The position numbers and the translations under genes were made by a program. This document shows, piece after piece, positions 1 to 9,042 of a stretch of DNA of 64,000 nucleotides. How positions within the stretch are numbered: position 1 is the stretch's first letter; each line of letters starts with the position of its first letter. A model generated the notes under the pieces. It saw only the letters and a list, made by a program, of their open reading frames with translations, ran no database searches and was not told the origin of the DNA. This stretch comes from Rhodopirellula islandica (GTDB lineage: Bacteria > Planctomycetota > Planctomycetia > Pirellulales > Pirellulaceae), in contig NZ_LECT01000048.1 of assembly GCF_001027925.1 (NCBI RefSeq), forward strand, positions 124,001 to 188,000, in the 5' to 3' direction.

Positions 1-2908
1 CGGTGCGTTCGAGCATCTTCACCGCTTGCCCGGCTTGATCCACGCATGCCTCGTAGCGTGAAAAAGACAACAACAGAATGCTCAGGAAGTTCCGCGTTTG
101 CCCCTGGCCCCACACATCGCTGAACGCCTTCCGAATCTCCAAGGACCGGCCAGCGTACTCCACGCCACGATTCTCCCAGCGCAGCAACGTCATCACCGGA
201 GCATGCTCGGAATAGGACTGGGCCAGAAAGCGAGTGGGCTGAAAACGCTCCGCCGCATTCATCGACCGCAAGTGAGCCCACAGCGTGTAGTACTTGTCGC
301 GGGTGTACCAATAGGCATGCGCAATTTGGCTGTACAATGACAGCGACATCTGTTCCTCTTCAGTAGGCTGCCCGCCACGTCGCCCAAGAAAACAAGGGAA
401 CAATGAATTTCGCACCTGCCGGGCACCCTCCAGCGCGATGCGAGCCATCAGCGCCAATCGATTGTTGCAGACCGGTTGCCGAAGCTGCCTCAACGAAGCT
501 TCAAAGCACTCCACCGCCAAGTTTTTGCTGCCACGTTTAAAATGCAACTCGCCGCGTTTCAACGAGATCCGGGCATGGTGCGTGTCTGTTTCTGCACTTT
601 CACTGGCTTGATCGAGCCACGTTTCGGCCTTGTCATATTCGCCTTGCAATATCAGCACGTCGCTCATCATCATCTGAATGAGATGAGTCTTCGCACGGTC
701 CGCATGCGAAATTGCCCGCACGGCAATTCGCAGTTGCTCCTCTGCGCTCACCAATGAAAAGCTGTTCCTCGCAATCTCGGCCGCCCGCAACGCAAACGGC
801 AATGCTTGTTCGTGCATTTCCGCTGCGTCAAAGTGATAGGCCAACTTGAAGAACTCAAGCGGCTCATGCTCGACGTAGTACTGTCCGATTTGACCGTGCA
901 TCGACCGAATCCGATCGTTCGACAACTCCTCCAAAATGGATTCCCGAATTTTGTCATGCACAAATGCCAAGATCCGATCGGGACGACTCCATACCAAACG
1001 TTGAACCCGCGCTGGATGGATGGCTTGGTGCGCGTCGGCAAGCCGAATGCCAACCAACTCAGCGGCGACTTCAAGATTGAAGTCGCGACCGATCACCGCG
1101 GCTGCGGTCAGCAACTCGCGTGTTTCATTGGGCAGCCGTGTCAGACGGTCCACCAAGATTTCGCTGGCATCGTCGGCCGCCTGAAAGCTGACCAGCTTCG
1201 CCTGATCGATGCCCCAACTTTTGTCGACCGGACGCAGCGCACTTGATTCGACCAACCCACGTACGATGGCAGATGCCATGAAGGGACTGCCGCCAGCAAA
1301 TCGCTGCACCACATCAATCGCAGCCTGTGGCAACTGCCCCGCCATCGATTCAGCCAGTTGTTGAACCGCTTGATCCGACAAAGGCCCCAGCGAAAGCTTG
1401 ACTGGGAAGCTCACATCATTCAAACGTGAACTCAAACCTTCGTCCGGGCGTGTCACGGCAAACAGAAACAGATGCCGCGCCGGATGCTCGCAGATCGCTT
1501 GGAGAATTCGAAACGATTGATCGTCCATCCATTGGCAATCGTCCAGCGTGATCATCACACTTGTTTCCGGCGTCCCCAGTTCCGTGAACAGGGTGCGGAA
1601 AGCAGAAACGATTCGGCCTTGCCCGAACTCTTCAGGACCAGAAAGCTTCGCGTTGCTCCATCCGAACGCCTTGGCAAGCGCCGGCAGTGCCGTGGTGACT
1701 TCTTGTCGATACGGCTCCATCCGATCGCGTGTGCACTTCAACATTTCTGGATCATTGATCAGATGCTTGATCAGTTGATCCATCGCCTGCAGCCAAATCG
1801 CCGATGGCTGCTGGTTCGCATCCGGTAGCGAACGCCCTCGAAGAACCAAGAATCGCTTCCGTGATGCCAGTCGCGAAACTTCGTTCAACAATCGTGTCTT
1901 CCCCATCCCCGACTCGCTGCGCAGCAGCACTCGATCGGACCGCCCGTCGATCACATTGTCCAAGGACTTCTCAAGCGTTCTGACATGTTCATCACGCCCG
2001 ACAAAAGCGGGATCGATCAGGACGGTGCGTTTGTCAGCGCTGCCAATCACAAAGTCTTCCGCGGAACCACCCGTCATCAATTGATGAGAGATCGCTTTGA
2101 CATCATGGAGAACCGCCGCTGCGCTCTGATAGCGGTCGCGAGGCTCTTTGCAGATCAGTTTGTCGACCAAAGTGATCACGACCGACGGTGTTTCATCGGG
2201 GTAGTTCCCGCTTTCTGGATCCGCGGTCATGTGCCGGTATAAGATTTCGCTGACATCCCCTGAAAACGCAGGAGTCCCCGTCAGGGCGGCGTACAGCACA
2301 TGCCCAACGGAATAGAGGTCCGAGGTTTCACTGATGTCATGATCGATGATCCCGGACAATTCGGGTGAGGTGTAGGTCGCGCACTCGCGAGCCAACAAAT
2401 CATCCTTGCCGAACAACTCCGGGCACCACAGGGGCACATAGCCGCAAAGCACCGACCGCCCATCCTCGCGGACAATGATGTTGGACGGCCGAATGTCTCG
2501 GTGGATACACCCAATCCGATGAATTTGCTCGAGTGCTTCGAACAGATCTTGGGCCAACAGCATGGCCTCCGTGGCCGTCAACGGACGCTTTCGAAAACGT
2601 CTCGCCAGCGAGGTCCCTTCGACGAAAGGATAGACCACCCGAAGATGAGTCTCGCCCACCATGAAGTCGATTGGCCGGGAGTAAGTTTCGCAGTGAATCC
2701 CCGATGTCAATCGCGATTCCGTTTTGAATCGATGAAAGCCACGCTCTTGAAAGAACAACTTAGGAACTTCGCGGAGGATGACCTTTCCACCCGTTGTGGC
2801 ATCAATCGCCGAGAAGCATGCGACAACCGATGCGTTGGACAACTTCTTTTGGACGTTGTAGCGCACGCTGGTCGTTGACTCGTTTTCCCTGGTTGGTACA
2901 GAACCCAC
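1..2908 (-). CDS. Pseudokinase-AAA ATPase regulator, C-terminus beyond window
   Basis: Large regulator read on the minus strand; the frame is open through position 1, so the C-terminus is missing. The N-terminal third has a Ser/Thr kinase fold: HRDIRPSN catalytic loop, and TYTSPELSG followed by SDLYSVGHVLYAALTG. A STAND/AAA-type ATPase follows, with Walker A SESGMGKT near 1893-1915 and Walker B ITLDDCQWMDD near 1524-1545. The rest is helical and TPR-like, as in PknK/MalT-type proteins. The kinase half looks catalytically dead: the DFG position reads CGY (2438-2446), the ATP-binding lysine position reads VILR, and the glycine loop is not recognisable. No in-frame ATG lies near the N-terminus; GTG at 2908 is used, GTG at 2941 is the alternative. 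It probably senses a ligand or partner through the ATPase/TPR part; targets are unknown. Confidence 0.8.
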   Translation of the reverse strand, partial: MGSVPTRENESTTSVRYNVQKKLSNASVVACFSAIDATTGGKVILREVPKLFFQERGFHRFKTESRLTSGIHCETYSRPIDFMVGETHLRVVYPFVEGTSLARRFRKRPLTATEAMLLAQDLFEALEQIHRIGCIHRDIRPSNIIVREDGRSVLCGYVPLWCPELFGKDDLLARECATYTSPELSGIIDHDISETSDLYSVGHVLYAALTGTPAFSGDVSEILYRHMTADPESGNYPDETPSVVITLVDKLICKEPRDRYQSAAAVLHDVKAISHQLMTGGSAEDFVIGSADKRTVLIDPAFVGRDEHVRTLEKSLDNVIDGRSDRVLLRSESGMGKTRLLNEVSRLASRKRFLVLRGRSLPDANQQPSAIWLQAMDQLIKHLINDPEMLKCTRDRMEPYRQEVTTALPALAKAFGWSNAKLSGPEEFGQGRIVSAFRTLFTELGTPETSVMITLDDCQWMDDQSFRILQAICEHPARHLFLFAVTRPDEGLSSRLNDVSFPVKLSLGPLSDQAVQQLAESMAGQLPQAAIDVVQRFAGGSPFMASAIVRGLVESSALRPVDKSWGIDQAKLVSFQAADDASEILVDRLTRLPNETRELLTAAAVIGRDFNLEVAAELVGIRLADAHQAIHPARVQRLVWSRPDRILAFVHDKIRESILEELSNDRIRSMHGQIGQYYVEHEPLEFFKLAYHFDAAEMHEQALPFALRAAEIARNSFSLVSAEEQLRIAVRAISHADRAKTHLIQMMMSDVLILQGEYDKAETWLDQASESAETDTHHARISLKRGELHFKRGSKNLAVECFEASLRQLRQPVCNNRLALMARIALEGARQVRNSLFPCFLGRRGGQPTEEEQMSLSLYSQIAHAYWYTRDKYYTLWAHLRSMNAAERFQPTRFLAQSYSEHAPVMTLLRWENRGVEYAGRSLEIRKAFSDVWGQGQTRNFLSILLLSFSRYEACVDQAGQAVKMLERT

Positions 2909-3283
2909 ATTTGCCTCGATAAGATTTCGTGAAAGCGTCACTGCGAAGAAGCGAACATGACATCGGGGCCTTGGTCACCGTCGCCTCTTAGAGCAATCCA
3001 CCGCGCTTGCGCAATGCTTAGAAATTGCCCTCGTAACAGTACCGCGCAGATTGGCGCCACTCTCATCGACCAGACAAAATGAGCAGAATATTTCAGTTGA
3101 CTTTCAGGAAACTCTCAATAGTGTCCATACCATTGGTATAACCATCGTGTTGCGTCACACCTTGGCGCGAGCCAACCTTAAAGAACGTTTGGTAAAGTTC
3201 CCGATTCAATCGAAGCGTTTTGGATCCAGTGTTCTTGGGTGAACACGCGTTCTTGCTTTTCTTGCACGGCTCTTGGAGAGAAC
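2909..3283. other. Intergenic region between divergent genes
   Basis: About 375 bases between the divergent starts of the pseudokinase-ATPase and the hotdog-methyltransferase. I see no convincing gene. It holds the palindrome at 3127-3139 and a small TTGGC/GCCAA hairpin at 3162-3175, so it is the likely promoter region for both genes. Confidence 0.5.
3127..3139. promoter_or_regulatory. 13-bp palindrome, possible operator
   Basis: ATACCA-T-TGGTAT is a perfect 6-bp inverted repeat around one central base, about 145 bases upstream of the plus-strand start at 3284. Its size suits a dimeric repressor or activator site. The binding protein is unknown and the regulatory role is inference. Confidence 0.25.
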
Positions 3284-4663
3284 ATGCTTACATCAGTGGA
3301 TGGAAAACCAGTTGTCAGCTGGGAAGAAGACTACGCCCAACGCGTGAACCCGCAATTGATGACGGAGCTCTTGCACAATGCCATCCCAGTTCTCAAAGCT
3401 GTTCAGTGGAAGGTCACCTCCGTAGGGGAGGGTTCTTGCGAATCCGTTCTTCCGCTCACAAAGGCTTCCACCAATCAACATGGAACCCACCAAGCCGCAT
3501 TGATCTCGTTGTCCGCGGACTACACCGGTGGGCTCGCTTTGACGACGCTGTTGCGCGGCGTCCCCCTGGCGGGGATTCACCGATGCACCGACGAGGAGTC
3601 TGCTTCGCTGTGGTTGGCAGCCATGGACGTCAAGTATCGCAACCCCAGCACTGGCCACCTGACCGCGACCTGCGACATTCCAGCCAACATTGCCCGCACG
3701 GTCCAGCAACGGTACTTCGGCGGCAAACGCATTTTGGTGACATTGCCGGTTGTGTTCACCTCCAACGGCGAACTTGTTGCGGAGGCCGAGATGCGGTACT
3801 TCGCACAACCATCCATTCAGCTCAAACCAACGAAGACCAACCCACGCATCTCTCCGATCTTTAAACAGAAGCTCAAAGCGTCCGCCCGAATGATCGCAGG
3901 ACTGCGTGCTTCATCGGAAAGCAAGAACATTCGTGTCGATCAAAGTCACGAACGTCAGGCAGCCGGTCCCCATGGTGAATTGCTGGCCAATCGCCTCAAC
4001 GGAGTCTTGCCACAACTCAAAGACATGGTGTTGGCTCGGACCCGACACATCGACGAAACCCTTCGCAGCGTGGACGGACTGGAGCAGGTCATTATTCTCG
4101 GCGTTGGCTTGGACATGCGTCCCTTCCGACTGAGCAAGGAACTGGGAGATCCAACCTTCTTTGAATTGGATCTGCCAGAAATGCTCGAAGAGCGCAATCG
4201 CGTGACCTCCGAAATGAAATCCGATGGCGACATCAAACGGCATTGCATGGCGGCGGATTTCAAAGTCGATCAAATCTCGGAACTCCTCTCCAAGAACGCT
4301 GAATTCGACCCGACACGTCCGACTGCCGTCGTCTTCGAAGGCTGTTCGATGTACTTCACGAAAGATGAGAACCAGCAAATTCTCCGTGACATCGCCACCC
4401 TCCTTCAACATCCCGGCAGTCTCGTGTGGTGCGATCTGGTTCGCGAGAACGTGGTCGAAGGAACCGTTCCCTCCCCCGATATCAAGAAGTTCACGGACGG
4501 AATGGAAGAGCTGGGCGAACGTTTCATTTTCGGCAGCAACTCACCGACCGACTTCTTCTTGACCTGCGGCTTGCCGCAAACCAAGTCCACTACCGTGGGT
4601 GAGTTCTTACGCTCGGACGACCCAGTCTTGGCAACCTATCAATTTGCGGTTGGCTTCAAGTAG
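3284..4663 (+). CDS. Hotdog (DUF4442-like) and SAM-dependent methyltransferase fusion
   Basis: Predicted 459-residue cytoplasmic protein. Residues about 20-190 resemble YiiD-C/DUF4442 hotdog thioesterase-like domains (HGTHQAALISLSADYTGGLAL). Residues about 215-459 match the leucine carboxyl methyltransferase/TIGR00027 family: SAM-binding VIILGVGLDMRPFRL, acidic FELDLPEM, and VVFEGCSMYFTKDE. The family methylates carboxyl or hydroxyl groups of small molecules or polyketides; the substrate here is unknown. The frame extends upstream to 3239, but ATG 3284 has GGAGAG just before it and is preferred. An acyl-thioester-handling domain joined to a methyltransferase suggests action on an acyl substrate, which is inference. 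It stands alone, with a long gap on each side. Confidence 0.8.
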   Translation: MLTSVDGKPVVSWEEDYAQRVNPQLMTELLHNAIPVLKAVQWKVTSVGEGSCESVLPLTKASTNQHGTHQAALISLSADYTGGLALTTLLRGVPLAGIHRCTDEESASLWLAAMDVKYRNPSTGHLTATCDIPANIARTVQQRYFGGKRILVTLPVVFTSNGELVAEAEMRYFAQPSIQLKPTKTNPRISPIFKQKLKASARMIAGLRASSESKNIRVDQSHERQAAGPHGELLANRLNGVLPQLKDMVLARTRHIDETLRSVDGLEQVIILGVGLDMRPFRLSKELGDPTFFELDLPEMLEERNRVTSEMKSDGDIKRHCMAADFKVDQISELLSKNAEFDPTRPTAVVFEGCSMYFTKDENQQILRDIATLLQHPGSLVWCDLVRENVVEGTVPSPDIKKFTDGMEELGERFIFGSNSPTDFFLTCGLPQTKSTTVGEFLRSDDPVLATYQFAVGFK

Positions 4664-4927
4664 TCGGATCGCAGACACGTTCTTTCGATACTTAACCTGA
4701 GTTCATCGGCTTCGGCGCGGTTGCTCTTGCCTGCTACGCGATCTCAACGCCTGCTTCGAAGTGTCACCGAAACCAAGATCTCGACGGGTGCATTTTGAGC
4801 ACGGTGTGAAACTGTGACGTCCCGACCAGATTCCTCACGTAAGCCGCAACGATTACGCCGATTAGTCCGAAGTTGCCGGTGATTCTGCCGGTGAGCACAA
4901 GACGAATCCATCGTTGGGGCAAATTGG

Positions 4928-6193
4928 ATGTTCAAGAGAGTTCTTCCGTTCGCGGTTATATTTCTGTCGCTCAGTTGGGCGAGCGACGCCTTTTCACAGG
5001 GTGCTTACATTTCGGCTGCTGGGCCGGTCAACCGCAGCATGGGGGGAGCGTCCACGGCGGCTCCGATCAGCGCATTGAGCGCGATGTACTGGAACCCTGC
5101 TTCTATCAGTGGGATGGAACACAGCGAACTGGAGGTCGGAGTCGACCTTTTGTTCACCGATCACCAAGTCACCTCGACTGTCGGTGCAACGACAGGTACG
5201 ACCGATGCGGAACCCGGATCCTTTCCGGTCCCCAACTTCGCCTGGACACATCGGCTGGAAGATCCCCGCTTCACCTTTGGACTGGGAGTCAACTCCGTCG
5301 CAGGTTTCAAAACCAATCTGCCAGCCGACCCCACCAATCCCGTGTTGGCACCGCAGCCGACGGGATTGGGACAGATCACTTCCGAAGCTTCCTTTTTGCA
5401 GATCGCGCCTGTGCTCTCGATGGCGATGACCGAGCGACTGTCCGTCGCGGCCGGCCCGCTGATCACGACAGGCCAAGTCGGAATCGAACCGTTCGTCTTT
5501 GACTCCGTCAACGGCGACAACACCTACTCTTCTGGGCGATCAACGAGTTATCACTGGGGCGGTGGTTTTCAAATCGGATCCTACTTCCTGATGAGCCCCA
5601 ACTGGCAGCTCGGAGCGTCCTACAAAAGCAAAGCGTGGATGGAAACGTTCGAATTCACGGGTGCCGACGAGAACGGTTTGCCAAGAACCTTGACTACTGA
5701 CATCGATCTTCCATCGGTCATCTCACTGGGAACCGGATACACCGGATTCGACCAATGGCTCTTTGCCGCCGACATCCGTTACCTCGACTATGCCAATGCC
5801 GATGGCTTTGGTGACGAAGCATCCTACGATGCAACTGGAAAACTTGCGGGGTTGGATTGGAGCAGCGTCTTTGCTCTTGCCTTGGGTGCCCAACGCAGCA
5901 TCGGGGACCGAGTGTTTCTGCGGGCGGGATACACCTACAACCAAAACCCAATTCGTGAAAGCGAATCGTTCTTCAACCTGGCTTCCCCACTGATCTACGA
6001 ACACATGCTCAGCATGGGTGGTTCGTACAAACTCAATCAAAAGGTGGCGGTGAACGTCGGTTGGTCTCACTACATGGAGAACACACGAACGGGAGCAGTC
6101 ATACTGCCTGGGATTGGCGCGGTCCCTGGGTCTTCGGTCACCAACCGAATGTCGGCTGACTTTCTTAGCTTCGGCATCGTCATGCAGCAGTAG
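4928..6193 (+). CDS. FadL/OmpP1-family outer membrane transport protein
   Basis: 421 residues with a signal peptide (MFKRVLPFAVIFLSLSWASDAFSQ) and the family N-terminal pattern GAYISAAGPVNRSMGGAS...SAMYWNPASIS. The remainder is rich in alternating aromatic and polar strands, and the C-terminus (RMSADFLSFGIVMQQ) is strand-like, as expected for a 14-strand FadL/TodX barrel. Family members move long-chain fatty acids or other hydrophobic compounds across the outer membrane; the ligand cannot be told here. The 264 bases upstream hold no other gene. It follows the hotdog-methyltransferase on the same strand, but the spacing is too long to call an operon. Start ATG 4928 directly precedes the signal peptide. 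Confidence 0.85.
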   Translation: MFKRVLPFAVIFLSLSWASDAFSQGAYISAAGPVNRSMGGASTAAPISALSAMYWNPASISGMEHSELEVGVDLLFTDHQVTSTVGATTGTTDAEPGSFPVPNFAWTHRLEDPRFTFGLGVNSVAGFKTNLPADPTNPVLAPQPTGLGQITSEASFLQIAPVLSMAMTERLSVAAGPLITTGQVGIEPFVFDSVNGDNTYSSGRSTSYHWGGGFQIGSYFLMSPNWQLGASYKSKAWMETFEFTGADENGLPRTLTTDIDLPSVISLGTGYTGFDQWLFAADIRYLDYANADGFGDEASYDATGKLAGLDWSSVFALALGAQRSIGDRVFLRAGYTYNQNPIRESESFFNLASPLIYEHMLSMGGSYKLNQKVAVNVGWSHYMENTRTGAVILPGIGAVPGSSVTNRMSADFLSFGIVMQQ

Positions 6194-6556
6194 CGATCTC
6201 GAAACGGCGCTTGTGCCAGATCGCATTCTCGCCCTGATGAGACCTGCACGACTCATTGTTCAGATGGGCGCGAAGTGGATTGCTGATCAAGAGCGACCGA
6301 CTCATCGCAAGAGCCACCCAACCGCAACCTCAACTGCGTTTCAACGCAGTCTGCAGACGGGTTCACCTGTCCCGTTCGGGGTGTGGCAAGCTGACACATG
6401 AACGCTCACAACCAGAGAAAACTCGAGCGTTTGACGCTTTCAAGCGAACAAAACGCCTTCCCGAACACTCATTTTGAACACCCCGTTGGGGATGCCCCTC
6501 AATTCGAAAGAAGGCAACCGCCTCAAGGTCACCTTTGAGCGATAATGTTATGGGGC
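6194..6556. other. Gene-free region downstream of the FadL gene
   Basis: No supported gene. A perfect 8-bp hairpin with a 2-base loop lies at 6332-6349 (ACTGCGTT/AACGCAGT) about 140 bases after the FadL stop; it lacks a T-run, so terminator function is uncertain. The region continues into the palindromic repeats at 6557-6710. Confidence 0.4.
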
Positions 6557-6643
6557 AAAGAGCAAAGCTCGGTCAGCATCCTCTCGATTCACCTTGGGGC
6601 AAAGGTGGATCACCTCGGATGCTGGCCGAGCTTGCCTGCTTTC
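6557..6643. repeat. Long imperfect inverted repeat
   Basis: The arms 6566-6581 (AGCTCGGTCAGCATCC) and 6617-6632 (GGATGCTGGCCGAGCT) pair at 15 of 16 positions. A nested pair 6586-6595 / 6602-6611 pairs at 9 of 10 around a six-base loop, and pairing extends outward with small bulges. The whole can fold as one hairpin of about 85 bases. No coding capacity is seen. It looks like a MITE- or REP-like intergenic element. Confidence 0.6.
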
Positions 6644-6650
6644 TATATGT

Positions 6651-6710
6651 GAGCCGCCTGGCGTTCGCCACGGTTCCCACGCACAACCGGGGCTCACGCC
6701 CAAACGGCTC
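6651..6710. repeat. REP-like imperfect palindrome
   Basis: A 60-bp imperfect palindrome bounded by GAGCCG and CGGCTC, with GCGTTCGCCACGG on one arm facing CCGGGGCTCACGC on the other. It begins eight bases after the preceding long inverted repeat, so the two form a tandem hairpin block. The remaining 130 bases to the PAS-LuxR stop hold no gene. Confidence 0.5.
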
Positions 6711-6843
6711 GCGGGATTCAACCCAATCATTCCTGCCCACCAGCTTATCACCAGCAACCGTCCCCATTCTTGCGACGGATTGAGACTTGCGAGTCACCGC
6801 ACTCGTCCTGCGTGACCAAACCTTTCGGCATGCCGCAGCGTGC

Positions 6844-8262
6844 TCAAGCCGACATGATCTCGGCGGTCAATGAAATCTTGACCAGTTCAGCCACGCTCTG
6901 AGCGTTGAGCTTCTTCATCAAGTTGGACCGATGGCGTTCCACGGTCTTTTCGCTGATATCCAAGCGATTCGCGATCACCTTGTTCATGCTGCCTTCGACA
7001 ATCTGTTGCAGAACCTCGCGTTCGCGATTGGTCAAACGTCGCAGTCGGGCCTTTGCCTTCGCGGCACGCTTCGTCAGCAACTCCAAATGCTTTCGGTGGG
7101 TGATATCCAATGCCCGAGCTTGAATGCCAACGAACTGATCCGAATCATTGGCCAACGGTGAACAGGTCAGCAGCAACCAAACCAAATGCCCATCAGCGTG
7201 GGTGATCCGCACTTCATGCGCCTCGGAGTGATTTCGATGAAGCATCCGCTGGTCGATCAATTCCGCGCTCTCAGCTTCTGCCAGTTCACAGATATTCAAA
7301 CCGTTCAGTGTTTCGCTCTGGCGTCCAAGCATGGACGCGAAGTTCTCGTCCACCTGCAGAATCTTCCCGTCCAGATTCAACACCGCATTGCCCTCGGTAT
7401 TGTTCACCACGATCTCGCGGTATTGGTTCTCGCTCTTGACCAAGGCAGAAAGCAGTTCCACCTGACGGGTCACATCCTGGGTGGTGCCGCGTCGCACAAT
7501 CTTCCCATCGACCTCCGTCAACCAAACCGTCGCGGAAAAGTGACGTCGTGGTCCATGTGCCGGATTGCTGGCAAATTCAAATCGACGGACATCCCCAGGA
7601 TGAAAAGGCGGCCGATTCACATCCAATATCTTTTCGCGGTCCACTGGATCCACTACTTCGATGAACTCATCAAAGGCGACGGGACCGGAGGCTGGATCGA
7701 TGTTATGCAATTTATAAAGTTGAGTTGACCACCACGCCACCGGCTCGCCTTCAACCCACTCCCAACTGCCCACGCGCGAATTTGCTTGGGCCGATTCGAA
7801 TCGCTCATTGGTGAGACGCAGTTCTTCTTCGAGGTTCTTCGTCGGCGAAACATCGATCACCGTGGCACTCGCAAATTCGATGGGGCTGCTTCCGTCATGG
7901 TCACCAACAAACGTGAACCGCAACCAAATGAGTGCCCCATCAAGATGCACCATTGGGAACTCTCGCACGACCCGGTCGGCCGCTCCCATGCCAATTCCTT
8001 GAACAACCACCTCAAATGCAGAAGCAAAGACACTTTCGACCAATCGGCTCAATGGCCGCTCTCGCAGGGTCTCCAAATCACGCCCGAGCATTCTTGCGAA
8101 CGAAGCATTCGCATCTCTCAACTGGGTTGTTTTGACATTCAAGCGAACGAAGCCGATGTCAAACTCGTCCAACGCATTGCCGAGCATCACAATGGATTGA
8201 TGCGCCTGATCAATCCGCTGTTCCGCACCGCGTCGGTTTGTGTTTTGGTAGTTCGGCGCCAT
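6844..8262 (-). CDS. Multi-PAS regulator with LuxR-type HTH output
   Basis: 472 residues. Three PAS-like sensor domains occur in series: about 30-145 (ANASFARMLGRD), 155-270 (VGSWEWVEGEP) and 280-395 (VDENFASMLGRQS), each ending in a PAC-like DVT/DIT segment. A C-terminal GerE/LuxR helix-turn-helix follows (LTNREREVLQQIVEG, then ANRLDISEKTVERHRSNLMKKL). There is no receiver or kinase domain, so it is a one-component sensor binding DNA through its LuxR domain. The frame can start at TTG 8277, but ATG 8262 (MAPNYQN) is preferred. It is an isolated gene, and its ligand and targets are unknown. Confidence 0.85.
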   Translation of the reverse strand: MAPNYQNTNRRGAEQRIDQAHQSIVMLGNALDEFDIGFVRLNVKTTQLRDANASFARMLGRDLETLRERPLSRLVESVFASAFEVVVQGIGMGAADRVVREFPMVHLDGALIWLRFTFVGDHDGSSPIEFASATVIDVSPTKNLEEELRLTNERFESAQANSRVGSWEWVEGEPVAWWSTQLYKLHNIDPASGPVAFDEFIEVVDPVDREKILDVNRPPFHPGDVRRFEFASNPAHGPRRHFSATVWLTEVDGKIVRRGTTQDVTRQVELLSALVKSENQYREIVVNNTEGNAVLNLDGKILQVDENFASMLGRQSETLNGLNICELAEAESAELIDQRMLHRNHSEAHEVRITHADGHLVWLLLTCSPLANDSDQFVGIQARALDITHRKHLELLTKRAAKAKARLRRLTNREREVLQQIVEGSMNKVIANRLDISEKTVERHRSNLMKKLNAQSVAELVKISLTAEIMSA

Positions 8263-9042
8263 TTCAATCAACCACAAGAAATCCCTACCTTCAATTCATC
8301 TCAATCGAAGGCGTTTAAAAAACTAGTCATCCACCGTCTTCGCCAACAGGAATGATTCCGCCTTCGGAATTCATTGATGGGTCATTGAGATGCAACTATC
8401 AGTCGCATGCTCACCTCAGTGCAAACACCGCCTCGGCAACCGTTCGACCGTCTTTTCTTTTGTCAGTGGCACATCCCGCCCGGTGCACTACCGGACAATT
8501 GTGTCCTTCCACGATCGTTCGAACCACCGAAGTGGTTGCGAAACGGATCCCAGTCACAAACGCGTGCCAGTGACAGAATCAGGGCGCAATGCAGGACCAT
8601 GCTGCCATTTGCGGTTCTCCGCAAACGAAAACTCAGTCTAACACGGCCTCAAGCTGCAATCGACTCCCGAATGCACCTGTTTTCGATTTATCCACCCAGA
8701 TGGCACCAGGGCCAACCTTGCAATGAACCCACGTTCAGATGTGTCATCCGAAAGACCTCGGGTGCACTTCGTCGAAATGCCACAACCAAGACGCATCCAA
8801 TGCATCCAGCCCATCCCCTTGTAAATCGAGCCGATGAGGTGGCGCCTGTCACAAATACGTTTTCGGTGCAACGCGTGGCACTTCCAGCGTCGACTCTCTC
8901 ACCCACGTTTTACGAAACATTTGGTTGGATGAAACCACAAAACGTAGATTCTTCAGTCGACCGCAACGCAAAGAAGCGCCTTTGGCGAACGCAAGTCGCG
9001 AAAGCGGGCCTTCGGATGCCCTAAGAATCGGCTGATCCGAGT
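8263..9042. other. Gene-free region of about 780 bases
   Basis: Lies between the start of the PAS-LuxR gene and the stop of the diheme cytochrome gene. Open frames here have no recognisable motif or consistent composition. A 7-bp hairpin occurs at 8608-8625 (TTTGCGG/CCGCAAA). It probably contains the PAS-LuxR promoter; nothing else is supported. Confidence 0.4.

Noticed and set aside
8407-9024. 205-residue plus-strand frame in the 8.3-9.0 kb gap
   Set aside because: No motif, no ribosome-binding site and irregular composition; treated as non-coding.
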